Origin: Nitrosopumilus adriaticus
GTDB taxonomy: Archaea; Thermoproteota; Nitrososphaeria; Nitrososphaerales; Nitrosopumilaceae
Assembly (NCBI RefSeq): GCF_000956175.1
Contig: NZ_CP011070.1
Span: 186,001 to 250,000, forward strand
Reading direction: 5' to 3'
Length of the DNA stretch: 64,000 bases
Shown here: positions 41,831 through 50,026 of the stretch, one piece after another
Numbering within the stretch: position 1 is the first letter of the stretch
How the letters are laid out: the number at the start of each line of letters is the position of its first letter
Notes under the pieces: generated by a model
What the model saw: the letters and a program-made list of their open reading frames with translations, nothing else
The model's database searches: none
What the model was told of the DNA's origin: nothing
Made by a program: the position numbers and the translations under genes

Positions 41831-42685
41831 ATGACTCAGCTTTTTCGTAGTTTAATTTTTGTACCTGGGAATAATCCCAGATTCTTAGAAAAAGCTAAAG
41901 GCCTTCAAGCTGACATTGTTTGTTTTGATTTAGAAGATTCAGTTCCAGACAATGAAAAAACTAATGCACGAAATCTTATCAAATCTGCATTAAAGTCACG
42001 AAAATCATACAAGTCTTCAATTTTTGTGCGTACAAATTCACCTACCTCAGGAAAAATCCCCTCCGACCTCAAAGAAGTAGTTCAAAAAGGAATCGATGGA
42101 ATTGTAATTCCTAAAGTGAATAATGTAAAAGAAATGCAAAAAATTGAAACGGTACTCTCTAAATTAGAAAAATCAAGAAAACTAAAACCAATACAACTTA
42201 TTCCTTCTATTGAATCTGCAGAAGGTGTTGTTAATACGTATAACATTGCCTCTTTTGGAAAAAGAGTATCTGCTGTAGTCTTTGGAGTTTTTGATCTTCT
42301 CAATGATTTAGGTGTTGAATATACTAAAGAAGCAAATGGGGCTACTTATTCTAGAACAAAAATACCTGTAGATGCAAATGCAGCAGGAGTTGCAGTAATA
42401 GATGCTATTTGGCAAGACCTCAAAGATTCTAAAGGATTTGAAAAAGATTGTAAACTTGGCAAAAGTCTAGGATATTCAGGAAAAAGTATCATACACCCAG
42501 ATCAAATTTCTGTGGTACACAAATTATTTCATCCAAATAAAAGTGAAATTTTGTGGGCTGAAAAAGTTTGCAAAGTCTATCTTGAATCAACAAAGAAAGG
42601 CAAAGGGGCTACTACTGTTGATGGAAAAATGATAGATGAGGTTCATTTTAAACAAGCCAAATCTCTTCTTGAATTAGTAAAGTGA
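41831..42685 (+). CDS. HpcH/HpaI aldolase, CitE-like CoA-ester lyase
   Basis: The protein has 284 residues. It has the family landmarks RSLIFVPGNNPRFLEKA, DIVCFDLEDSVP (metal-binding Asp/Glu), IPKVN, PSIESAEGV (metal-binding Glu) and KSIIHPDQI. Members cleave citryl-, malyl- or citramalyl-CoA esters. The exact substrate is unclear. Its tight spacing with the reductase upstream suggests joint function in CoA-ester metabolism. Confidence 0.82.
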   Translation: MTQLFRSLIFVPGNNPRFLEKAKGLQADIVCFDLEDSVPDNEKTNARNLIKSALKSRKSYKSSIFVRTNSPTSGKIPSDLKEVVQKGIDGIVIPKVNNVKEMQKIETVLSKLEKSRKLKPIQLIPSIESAEGVVNTYNIASFGKRVSAVVFGVFDLLNDLGVEYTKEANGATYSRTKIPVDANAAGVAVIDAIWQDLKDSKGFEKDCKLGKSLGYSGKSIIHPDQISVVHKLFHPNKSEILWAEKVCKVYLESTKKGKGATTVDGKMIDEVHFKQAKSLLELVK

Positions 42686-42691
42686 TTGCTC

Positions 42692-43072
42692 TCATGTATT
42701 TATTGCATCAAAAATTGATTTCATACTAGTACTTTTTTCCATCATTTTCTGAGATACGATTCCATTAACGATAGTTTTCCCTTTTTTTATTTCTAAATTA
42801 ATTTCTTGAAAAACACATTGAAGCTTTGATATTTTTTTACTTTCACTCAATATTTTACCAGTTTCAATAATTAATCCATTGATAATCATATTTTCAATTT
42901 TTCTATATCCTGATGTTTTGGGAGCTTTAGATTCTTTCAATATTTGTGGAATCGTAAATTCTTTTTCTAAAAGAGTTGTAATAATACATCTAGAATCATT
43001 CTCTCCAAAAAATCCCAATATTAAATCTGACAAATTAGAATCCAATATGGTCACAAAATATTTCCCGTCCAT
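42692..43072 (-). CDS. Winged-helix regulator-like protein
   Basis: The protein has 126 residues with an HTH segment (CIITTLLEKEFTIPQILKESKAPKTSGYRKIENMIINGLI) typical of archaeal winged helices, then a strand-rich tail. It overlaps the upstream small ORF by 22 nt and is divergent from a receiver-domain gene. It may be the output partner of the receiver, though that is only suggested by position. Confidence 0.7.
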   Translation of the reverse strand: MDGKYFVTILDSNLSDLILGFFGENDSRCIITTLLEKEFTIPQILKESKAPKTSGYRKIENMIINGLIIETGKILSESKKISKLQCVFQEINLEIKKGKTIVNGIVSQKMMEKSTSMKSIFDAINT

Positions 43073-43305
43073 TTTTTTATTTTAAGGATTTTATCAATAC
43101 ACTCTCTTTCAAATTTATTGACATCAAGATTTGAATTTTTTTTTAGAACAGAAGTAAATTTTTGAAAATGTTCAATTGATAGCTTTATTGACATCCCATG
43201 CTCTAAAAATAATTCACGCTCTACTTTACTAAGAAGTTCTAAATCCAACTCTTTCTTAATTTCAGATGATAATGCATTAGAAATTAATCTATCAATTCCT
43301 CCCAT
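43051..43305 (-). CDS. Small helical protein of unknown function
   Basis: The protein has 84 residues, mostly helical (MGGIDRLISNALSSEIKKELDL...), with no membrane segment. It is translationally coupled (22-nt overlap) to the winged-helix gene and shares a divergent promoter region with the response regulator at 43361. It may link receiver and regulator. Family not recognised. Confidence 0.6.
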   Translation of the reverse strand: MGGIDRLISNALSSEIKKELDLELLSKVERELFLEHGMSIKLSIEHFQKFTSVLKKNSNLDVNKFERECIDKILKIKKWTGNIL

Positions 43306-43360
43306 ATGGAAATTCTAAATTATGGAAAATATTAAAGCACTCCTTTTTTTACTATCATAG

Positions 43361-43711
43361 ATGTCAAAATCAGTAATTGTCATTGATGATGATGAAGATA
43401 CAGTTAGACTATTCAGTGAATTTCTTGAAGAAAACGGAATTGATGTCATTGGAAATGGATTTAATGGAAGCACAGCCGTTAAACTATTCAAAGAAACAAA
43501 ACCTGATGTTGTTCTAATAGATCTTAACATGCCTAACGGCAGTGGCTTCTATGCAATCAAAAAAATTCAAGATATTGATCCTAAAGCACGAATAATCGCT
43601 GTTTCTGCAGATAGTGATTACACTACTGAGGAAAAACTAGAAAAGCTAAACATACCTCTTATTCAGAAACCATTCAAAATGGACAAAGTAATTTCTATTA
43701 TTCAAGACTGA
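43361..43711 (+). CDS. CheY-like response regulator
   Basis: The protein has 116 residues, a receiver domain only. Acidic pocket at Asp9-Asp11, phosphoacceptor Asp54 (LIDLNMP) and Lys in QKPFKM are present. It is similar to the receiver at 39532. No kinase is adjacent; a two-gene winged-helix unit is divergent from it. Confidence 0.9.
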   Translation: MSKSVIVIDDDEDTVRLFSEFLEENGIDVIGNGFNGSTAVKLFKETKPDVVLIDLNMPNGSGFYAIKKIQDIDPKARIIAVSADSDYTTEEKLEKLNIPLIQKPFKMDKVISIIQD

Positions 43712-43769
43712 TCCCACTTTTGGAACATTTCACATAGTCTTATATTGAAAAATTCATAAAAATTTTCAA

Positions 43770-43913
43770 ATGAGTAAACGTGTTACAATCATGATTGATG
43801 AAGATCTTGATAAGAAACTACGACTTCGTCAAGCAAAATTGATTCAACAGGAGCAATCATCTTACAGTTATTCCAAAGTATTGAATGAAACGCTTCGAAA
43901 AGTTCTAAAATAA
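43770..43913 (+). CDS. Short ribbon-helix-helix (CopG-like) protein
   Basis: A 47-residue ORF begins MSKRVTIMIDEDLDKKLR and continues with the two helices expected of a CopG-type ribbon-helix-helix (YSKVLNETLRKVLK). It probably dimerises and binds DNA. It lies 58 bp after the receiver gene. No toxin or partner gene is adjacent. Confidence 0.75.
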   Translation: MSKRVTIMIDEDLDKKLRLRQAKLIQQEQSSYSYSKVLNETLRKVLK

Positions 43914-43992
43914 TTCCATTCTTACTTGCGTTTTTCTATTTTTCTACTCAGAATAGGTTAAAGATAATGGAATTTTATTATAATATTGTAAA

Positions 43993-44697
43993 ATGATTGA
44001 TCTTTTAGATCCTACAAATGTGATTACTAGGATGTTTAATGCAGGAAAATACGAGGAAATGTACAATTATTGCAAAAATCTCTTAGAAAAAGCCCCTGAT
44101 GACATGGTAGCACTTCAGAATATTTCACTGTCTCTGATTTATCTAAAAAAATACGAGGAAACAATTGAGTATTGCGATAGAGTTTTACAAATTAAAAATT
44201 CTGATACATATGCATTAAAAAATAAGATCTATGCTCTTGAAAATTTACAGCAATATGAACAAGTTTTAGAATTATGCAAACAAATTCTTTCTACAAATCC
44301 CAAAGATGTATGGGCACTAAACACTATGGGCTTATCACTCAATGAATTAAATCGACACCAAAATGCACTTGAATGTTATGAAACTTCACTATTGATTGAT
44401 CCAAATGATGTGACAGCCTTGATGAATAAAGCCATATCTCTTAGCCATCTTGGAAATTACCAAGATGCAATTGAGTTTTATGATAAGGCCCAAGTAATTG
44501 ATCCAAATCTTAAAGAAATTCCACGTGCAAAATCTAGATTATTTGAAAAATTAGGAATGCAAGATGATGCATTTTTAGCTGCACAAGGTGTTTTAAACAA
44601 AGATATGGCAAAAATTAAAAATGATGCTAATGAAAACGGTTCTACTGTATTTCATCAATTTTGTGAAGATGAATTCAATGAATATAATTCAAAATAA
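43993..44697 (+). CDS. TPR-repeat protein
   Basis: The protein has 234 residues made of about five tetratricopeptide repeats (for example ALNTMGLSLNELNRHQNAL and ALMNKAISLSHLGNYQDAI), followed by a helical tail. Such domains mediate protein-protein contacts. No catalytic domain or signal peptide is present. The partner is unknown. Confidence 0.8.
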   Translation: MIDLLDPTNVITRMFNAGKYEEMYNYCKNLLEKAPDDMVALQNISLSLIYLKKYEETIEYCDRVLQIKNSDTYALKNKIYALENLQQYEQVLELCKQILSTNPKDVWALNTMGLSLNELNRHQNALECYETSLLIDPNDVTALMNKAISLSHLGNYQDAIEFYDKAQVIDPNLKEIPRAKSRLFEKLGMQDDAFLAAQGVLNKDMAKIKNDANENGSTVFHQFCEDEFNEYNSK

Positions 44698-44751
44698 TTG
44701 CTGCAAATAACATCTAAATCATTTTATACGTATATCAAATAGTTTACTTTG

Positions 44752-45336
44752 ATGTTTACTGGAATTGTTGAAGGAGTTGGTAAAGTTGAAAAGATTTCAA
44801 AAAATACCAAAAATCGAAGCGCTATCGAGATGACTGTGAATCTTGGAAAACATTCCAAGGGATTAAAAATTGGTCAGAGCGTTGCTTTGAATGGTGTTTG
44901 TCTTACTGCTACAAAATTATCTAAATCTAGTTGTATTTTTGAAATGATTGAAGAGACTACGAAAAAAACAGATCTTGGTAATCTAAAAGTCGGTGGAATT
45001 GTAAATATTGAACGCAGCTTAAAGGCAGGTGAGAGACTTGAAGGTCATTTTGTTTTAGGCCATGTTGATGGTGTCGGTATAATTAAAAAAATTATGAAAA
45101 AACCGAAAGAAGTTCAAGTTTGGTTTGAAGTTCCAAAAAAATCATCAAAATATGTTGTGAAAAAAGGTTCTATTGCAGTAGATGGTATTAGTCTAACAGT
45201 TGTCGATATCAAAAATACCCTAGCATCAGTTTCATTAATTCCCCACACAATTGAGATCACAAATTTTCATACAAAAAAAATTGGCGATAAAGTTAATATT
45301 GAAACTGATATTCTTGGAAAATACATTTTAAAATAA
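44752..45336 (+). CDS. ribE: Riboflavin synthase, bacterial-type (lumazine-binding repeat)
   Basis: The protein has 194 residues with two lumazine-binding beta barrels. The N-terminal MFTGIVEGVGKV, GQSVALNGVCLT and the second-repeat KGSIAVDGISLTV are typical of riboflavin synthase. It dismutates two lumazines to riboflavin. Many archaea use an unrelated synthase, so this is a mixed pathway. The ATG at 44752 has a TATA box at 44722-44729; a TTG precedes it by one codon. It opens the riboflavin gene cluster. Confidence 0.92.
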   Translation: MFTGIVEGVGKVEKISKNTKNRSAIEMTVNLGKHSKGLKIGQSVALNGVCLTATKLSKSSCIFEMIEETTKKTDLGNLKVGGIVNIERSLKAGERLEGHFVLGHVDGVGIIKKIMKKPKEVQVWFEVPKKSSKYVVKKGSIAVDGISLTVVDIKNTLASVSLIPHTIEITNFHTKKIGDKVNIETDILGKYILK

Positions 45337-45346
45337 AGCCAGCAAT

Positions 45347-45382
45347 TTACCAGTTTAGTGGTAATTACCAATTTTTTAGTAA
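45347..45382. promoter_or_regulatory. Tandem palindromic operators before ribB
   Basis: Two 18-bp sites lie head to tail: TTACCA-N6-TGGTAA (45347-45364, perfect) and TTACCA-N6-TAGTAA (45365-45382, one mismatch). The second ends 1 bp before the ribB TATA box (CTTTATAA, 45384-45391). Archaeal riboflavin genes are known to be controlled by the riboflavin kinase/regulator RbkR, which is a good candidate to bind here; that is inference. Confidence 0.6.
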
Positions 45383-45414
45383 ACTTTATAATTAGATTAC
45401 CGGCATTTTTTCAT

Positions 45415-46080
45415 ATGTCTCTTGAATCAGCACTGCAATCTCTAAAGCGTGGTGAATTTGTGCTATTATTTGATTCAGCTGGAAGAGAAAATGAAATAGA
45501 TATGGTAGTAGCTGCTGAATTTGTTACTCCTGAGCATGTAGCAAGAATGCGTCAACATGCTGGTGGATTACTGTGTATTGCAATTGATAATAATTTTGCA
45601 AAATCCCTTGACTTAAAATACATGCATGACATCCTTGCTGATTCTTCAATTTCAAATAAAGAAATGATTATGGGTTTGGCACCATATGGTGATCATCCAA
45701 CATTTTCATTATCCATTAATCATTATCAAACTTATACCGGAATTACTGATAAAGACAGGTCATTAACAATTAGAGAAATGGCAAATATCTTTAATGTTGA
45801 AAACAAACAGAAAAAATTTGCTTCATCATTTAAAACTCCAGGACATGTCCCGCTATTGATTGCGTCTAAAGGATTATTAGCTGCACGACAAGGACATACT
45901 GAAATGTCAGTTTATCTTGCTCAAGTTGCAGGTTTGACACCTGTTACAGCAATTTGTGAAATGATGGATGCTGAAACATATTCTGCATTATCCGTGGATA
46001 AGGCAGAAAAATTTGCCAAACAAAATGGGATTCCATTAATTGATGGAAAAGAACTTTTAGAATACGCCAAGGTGCATTAG
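45415..46080 (+). CDS. ribB: 3,4-dihydroxy-2-butanone 4-phosphate synthase
   Basis: The protein has 221 residues. Family motifs are visible: FDSAGRENEIDMVVAAEF (metal-binding Glu), RMRQHAGGLLCIAI, TYTGITDKDRSLTI and RQGHTEMSVYLAQVAGL (metal-binding His). It makes the four-carbon unit of the lumazine ring from ribulose 5-phosphate. The ATG at 45415 lies 24 nt after the TATA box, supporting a leaderless start; upstream in-frame codons would run through the operators. Confidence 0.94.
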   Translation: MSLESALQSLKRGEFVLLFDSAGRENEIDMVVAAEFVTPEHVARMRQHAGGLLCIAIDNNFAKSLDLKYMHDILADSSISNKEMIMGLAPYGDHPTFSLSINHYQTYTGITDKDRSLTIREMANIFNVENKQKKFASSFKTPGHVPLLIASKGLLAARQGHTEMSVYLAQVAGLTPVTAICEMMDAETYSALSVDKAEKFAKQNGIPLIDGKELLEYAKVH

Positions 46081-46082
46081 TT

Positions 46083-46496
46083 TTGAATATTGCAATAGTA
46101 GTTTCGGAATTCAATGAGGAAGTGACATCTAGGATGCTTGCAGTAGCTCAAGAAAAAGCAACTTTTCTAAAGTTGAAAATATTACATACATGCACTGTTC
46201 CTGGTGCTTACGATATGCCTATAATTGTAGATTCGTTATTGCAAAAAAATGATGTAGATGCAGTAGTTACTTTGGGTGCCATAATTAAAGGACAAACAAA
46301 ACATGATGAAGTAATATCACATTCTGCTGCTCAGGCTTTAACCTCATTATCAATTAAATATCAGAAACCCGTCTCTTTAGGAATTTCTGGTCCTGGAATG
46401 CAGGAAAGGCATGCCTATGCTAGGATAAGACCAGTCGCAGAAAGGGCTGTAGAAGCTGTTGTAAAAATTTCTAATGAATTAAAGAGGATTGAATAA
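46083..46496 (+). CDS. ribH: 6,7-dimethyl-8-ribityllumazine synthase
   Basis: The protein has 137 residues. It has the lumazine synthase pattern: VSEFNEEVT at the substrate site, TVPGAYDMPIIVDSLL, and VTLGAIIKGQTKHDEVI with the catalytic His. The start is a TTG 2 nt after the ribB stop, so it is coupled to ribB. It condenses the ribB product with the pyrimidine intermediate. Confidence 0.94.
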   Translation: MNIAIVVSEFNEEVTSRMLAVAQEKATFLKLKILHTCTVPGAYDMPIIVDSLLQKNDVDAVVTLGAIIKGQTKHDEVISHSAAQALTSLSIKYQKPVSLGISGPGMQERHAYARIRPVAERAVEAVVKISNELKRIE

Positions 46497-47248
46497 TGAT
46501 TCAACTTAGTATACTCAAAATTACTGGATATGGTCCTTGGACCTTAACATTGGGGAGTGATAGAGAGCATGAACTACAAATGCTTCAGGCATCACTCTAC
46601 AAAGAAGTGCAGAAACTATTTTCTGAAAAAAACTGCCTGGTTTTTCTTAATCGAGCAGATGAATTCTTTGTAGTTTCTAATGGACTGGGTTTAGTTGAGC
46701 ATCTTGAAATTCAAAAAACACTGGAAAAATCATTTGATATTAGATTGGATGTTTCAATTGGGTTTGGAGACTCTCCTTTTGATGCAAATTTGAAAGCCTA
46801 TGATGGAAAGAAAAATAAAATTATTCTAAATGACGAGCATAAAATTTTTGGATTTGTTAAAAATTCATCTGATTCAAAAGTTACAATAATGCATTTAGAT
46901 GTAGATGATCTTTCCTCACGTAGAAAAAGTAATTCACCATATGAGATAACCACAATAATTTTTGATTTATTTTCCAAAATGTCGCAATATTTTCTTGAAA
47001 AAAACTCTCTTACAATTTTTATGGGTGGGGATAATTTCATGGTAGTTGCAAGTGAAGATGGAAAAAATTCGGTACAGAAATTCATTAACATGATAAAAGA
47101 AAATGATGAAATTTCTTTGAATTGTGGAATAGGAACTGCTCGTACTAGTAGGGAAGCCGTAAAACTAGCCACAAAATCCCTTGATACTATACGTGAAATT
47201 CGAGATTCAGGAAAGGAAAAACCTGAAGTTTATGAATTATCATGTTAA
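46496..47248 (+). CDS. arfA: GTP cyclohydrolase III (archaeal riboflavin pathway entry)
   Basis: The protein has 250 residues with two related domains of the cyclase-like fold. LDVSIGFGDSPFDANLKAYDGKK and FMGGDNFMVVAS...LNCGIGTARTSREAVKLATKSLDTIRE are hallmarks of archaeal GTP cyclohydrolase III, which opens GTP to a formylamino-pyrimidine. The ATG overlaps the ribH stop by 1 nt, and the 3' end overlaps the amidohydrolase gene by 7 nt. Confidence 0.92.
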   Translation: MIQLSILKITGYGPWTLTLGSDREHELQMLQASLYKEVQKLFSEKNCLVFLNRADEFFVVSNGLGLVEHLEIQKTLEKSFDIRLDVSIGFGDSPFDANLKAYDGKKNKIILNDEHKIFGFVKNSSDSKVTIMHLDVDDLSSRRKSNSPYEITTIIFDLFSKMSQYFLEKNSLTIFMGGDNFMVVASEDGKNSVQKFINMIKENDEISLNCGIGTARTSREAVKLATKSLDTIREIRDSGKEKPEVYELSC

Positions 47249-48432
47249 TAAAAAATATCAGTATATTACAAGGATCAGAATTAGATTTTGTCTTAAGAAC
47301 TAATGTAAAAATTGAAAATAATAATTTCAAAAAAATTCAATCAAAAATTCAACCCGATACAAATGAGGAATCTATAGACGGAGAAGGTCTTTTATTAATT
47401 CCAGGTTTCATTAATGCACATACACACATTGGTGATTCTATTGGAAAAGACTTTACACTCAATAGTTCGGTAGATGAAAAAATTCATCCTGTTTTTGGAG
47501 CTAAATCAAGAATTCTAAAAAATACCTCACAAGAAAATTTATCAAATTTTATGAAAAATACATGTCATTCAATGCTTCGAAAAGGAATAACTACATTTGT
47601 AGATTTTCGAGAGGGTGGATTAGATGGAGTAATTTTACTCAAAAAAGTACTATCTGATATCCCCATACGCTCAATAATTTTAGGAAGACTGGAATTTTAT
47701 CAAAAATCAACTGAAATTAAAAAAAATCAGCCCTTCCCAGTAAACAAACTTGCAGATCTTGATGCACTTCTCAAACAATGTGATGGAATTGGTGTTAGCG
47801 GGGCTAATGAGAATAGTACTTTAGTTTTAGACCAATACTCTAAAACAACAAAACTTAGAGCCATTCACGCCTCAGAAACTGAGCAAAGTGTTTCAACATC
47901 AAAGAAAGTCACAGGAAAATCTGAAACAATTAGAGCATTATCTATGAAACCTCATTTTTTGGTTCATATGACATTTGCCTCAAAAAGTGATCTACACAGT
48001 ACTGCAAAAAAAACTCAGGGAATAGTTATTTGTCCCAGAGCAAACTCTTCGCTTGCCGAAGGTATTCCTGATATAGTATCGATGCAAAAAGCAGGATGTG
48101 TATTAGCATTAGGTACAGATAACGTCATGATAAATTCGCCAGACATGTTCAGAGAAATGGATTTTCTTTGGAAAGCAACTATGGGAATTCATAAGAAAAG
48201 AATTGAACCAAAAGAAATTCTTAAAATGGCTACAGTAAATGGAGGGAAAGTTTTGAAAAAAAATATTGGAATTATTGAAAGTGGAAAAATTGCTGATTGT
48301 ATATTGATTGATAAACATGCTTTAGATTTAGAACCAATGCATAATCCACATGCATCTATTGTTCATAGAGCATCAGAATCAGCAATTAGAGCAGTAATGA
48401 TTGGAGGGAAAATAGTGTATGGTAAAATCTAG
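47242..48432 (+). CDS. Amidohydrolase-superfamily enzyme in riboflavin operon
   Basis: The protein has 396 residues with the metal-dependent hydrolase barrel: HTHIGDS (metal pair), HASETEQ, HMTFAS and GTDNVMINSPDM (catalytic Asp) as in the cytosine deaminase/TRZ branch. It lies between GTP cyclohydrolase III and the pyrimidine reductase, overlapping both genes, so it very probably acts in the same pathway. GTP cyclohydrolase III leaves a formyl group that must be removed, and a deaminase is also needed. Either deformylation or deamination would suit this fold. It is unrelated by motif to the creatininase-like ArfB of methanogens. Confidence 0.85.
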   Translation: MLIKNISILQGSELDFVLRTNVKIENNNFKKIQSKIQPDTNEESIDGEGLLLIPGFINAHTHIGDSIGKDFTLNSSVDEKIHPVFGAKSRILKNTSQENLSNFMKNTCHSMLRKGITTFVDFREGGLDGVILLKKVLSDIPIRSIILGRLEFYQKSTEIKKNQPFPVNKLADLDALLKQCDGIGVSGANENSTLVLDQYSKTTKLRAIHASETEQSVSTSKKVTGKSETIRALSMKPHFLVHMTFASKSDLHSTAKKTQGIVICPRANSSLAEGIPDIVSMQKAGCVLALGTDNVMINSPDMFREMDFLWKATMGIHKKRIEPKEILKMATVNGGKVLKKNIGIIESGKIADCILIDKHALDLEPMHNPHASIVHRASESAIRAVMIGGKIVYGKI

Positions 48433-49075
48433 ACCACATGTAACTTTGAGTGCTGCAACATCCATTGATGGAAAAATTGCAACTGTCACAGGAGATTCAA
48501 AACTATCTTCAAAACAAGATAGTGTTAGATTACATAAACTAAGATCCCAAGTAGATGCAATACTTGTAGGAAAAAACACTGTTTTAGTTGATGATCCTAT
48601 GTTGACAGTACGCCACACTAAAGGCAAAAATCCAATTAGAATCATTTTAGATTCTAAAGGTACTATATCTAAAAATTCAAAAATAATTCAAACATGTAAC
48701 AAAATACCAACAATTGTAGCTGTATCACATCAAATTAGTAAATCAAATCTTGATAAACTAAAAAAATTCCCTATCGAAATAATTATGGTTGGAAGTAATT
48801 CTATTAATATCAAATTATTATTAAAAAAACTCTCAGATAAAAAAATCAAATCGGTTTTAGTTGAAGGAGGGGGAACCGTTAATTGGGAATTTATAAAATA
48901 TGATCTTTTTGATGAACTGATTATCACCTTGTCCCCATTTCTGATTGGAGGAAAAAATGCCGTATCTCTTATTGATGGAAATGGGTTTAAAAAAATCTCA
49001 AATTCGCCAAATCTACGTCTTAAATCTATCAAGAGGCTCAAAAATCACCTAGTGTTGAATTATGCAAAAGTGTAA
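48419..49075 (+). CDS. arfC: 2,5-diamino-6-ribosylamino-4(3H)-pyrimidinone phosphate reductase
   Basis: The protein has 218 residues of the RibD C-terminal/DHFR-like fold. VTLSAATSIDGKIA, LRSQVDAILVGKNTVLVDDPMLTVR and VLVEGGGTVNWEF are characteristic of the archaeal reductase (ArfC). It reduces the ribosyl side chain before deamination. The start lies inside the end of the amidohydrolase gene (14-nt overlap), with GGAGGG about 10 nt upstream. It is the last gene of the riboflavin cluster. Confidence 0.9.
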   Translation: MVKSRPHVTLSAATSIDGKIATVTGDSKLSSKQDSVRLHKLRSQVDAILVGKNTVLVDDPMLTVRHTKGKNPIRIILDSKGTISKNSKIIQTCNKIPTIVAVSHQISKSNLDKLKKFPIEIIMVGSNSINIKLLLKKLSDKKIKSVLVEGGGTVNWEFIKYDLFDELIITLSPFLIGGKNAVSLIDGNGFKKISNSPNLRLKSIKRLKNHLVLNYAKV

Positions 49076-49111
49076 GTTATTATACTTTCTTTGAAATAAA
49101 ATTACAAGAAA

Positions 49112-49369
49112 TTGGCAGTAAAAAAGAAAGCTACAACAAAAAGAAAAGCTACACCAAAAAAGAAGGCTGCACCAAAAAAGAAGGCTGCACCAAAAAAGAA
49201 GGCTACTAAATCAAAAACAAAAAAACCAGCATTTGGCGGATATGCAATCAATTTTGCAGGTCGTAATGAGACTGTAGAACAAGTATTTGGCAAGAAACCA
49301 ATTGCTCCAAGTGAAATGACCAAAAAGATTTGGGCATTTGTAAAATCAAAGAGCCTCTCTAATCGTTAA
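49112..49369 (+). CDS. Lys/Ala/Pro-rich DNA-binding tail with SWIB-like C-terminus
   Basis: The protein has 85 residues with a TTG start. Residues 1-38 form a histone H1-like tail built of TPKKKA/APKKKA units. Residues 40-85 (FGGYAINFAGR...KPIAPSEMTKKIWAFVKSKSLSNR) resemble part of a SWIB/MDM2 domain, cut short relative to the usual length. DNA or chromatin binding is likely. It is a separate unit after the riboflavin genes. Confidence 0.7.
   Translation: MAVKKKATTKRKATPKKKAAPKKKAAPKKKATKSKTKKPAFGGYAINFAGRNETVEQVFGKKPIAPSEMTKKIWAFVKSKSLSNR
49153..49205 (+). repeat. Three 18-bp tandem units in the Lys-rich tail
   Basis: ACCAAAAAAGAAGGCTGC occurs three times in register (the third copy ends in CTA rather than CTGC) and encodes repeats of PKKKAA. 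Confidence 0.75.
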
Positions 49370-49377
49370 AATGATTT

Positions 49378-49397
49378 GTTAACGATTAATCGTTAAC
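49378..49397. promoter_or_regulatory. 20-bp perfect palindrome
   Basis: GTTAACGATTAATCGTTAAC is perfectly self-complementary, and a further AATCGTTAA lies at 49361-49369. It is located between the Lys-rich protein gene and the hemerythrin gene. It could be an operator or a terminator; no T-run follows directly. Confidence 0.4.
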
Positions 49398-49466
49398 TAA
49401 TTTCTATCTTTTAATTATTTTTTAAAATAAATAAGATATAGATATTGGATTTTCTTTAAAATTATT

Positions 49467-50024
49467 ATGTCAACAGCATCATTACGATGCGATCATGATT
49501 TAATAGAAAAAGTAATCAAAGCAATGGAATCTACTATTCAATTATTAAATGATGGTAAACAAATTCCAGAATCAATTTTGCTTCCAGTAATTGATTTTTC
49601 AAAAAACTTTACTGACGTTTGTCATCATACTAAAGAAGAAAAATCATTGTTCCCTGCTTTAGAAAAAGCTGGAATGCCTAGTAATATGGGACCTATTGCA
49701 ATGATGCTAATTGATCATCAACGATCAAGGGAAATTGGAACTGCAATGGAAGAGTCTGCAAAAGTGTATCTTTCATCAGGAGATTCTACAAAATTGATTA
49801 GTGATATGCAACAATATGTTGAACATGTCACAGAACATCTGTGGAAAGAAAATAATAGATTATTCATGATGGCAGAAGCACGATTACAATATGTTTCCAA
49901 AAAAGTGGATGATGAACTAAATGAAATTGAAAAAACTCAACTTACTGATTTGGGAAAATCTAGAGAACATTATGAGAAATTGGCTGACAATCTTTCGCAT
50001 GATTTGTCAGAACAGGGTAGTTAG
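49467..50024 (+). CDS. Hemerythrin (HHE) domain protein
   Basis: The protein has 185 residues. The four-helix hemerythrin signature is visible: RCDHDLI, CHHTKEEKSLFPAL, LIDHQRSRE and HVTEHLWKENNRLF, providing the His and Glu ligands for a diiron site. It may bind oxygen or take part in iron or nitric-oxide handling. The final 40 residues are a helical tail. It is followed 2 bp later by an acidic protein gene. Confidence 0.88.
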   Translation: MSTASLRCDHDLIEKVIKAMESTIQLLNDGKQIPESILLPVIDFSKNFTDVCHHTKEEKSLFPALEKAGMPSNMGPIAMMLIDHQRSREIGTAMEESAKVYLSSGDSTKLISDMQQYVEHVTEHLWKENNRLFMMAEARLQYVSKKVDDELNEIEKTQLTDLGKSREHYEKLADNLSHDLSEQGS

Positions 50025-50026
50025 AT

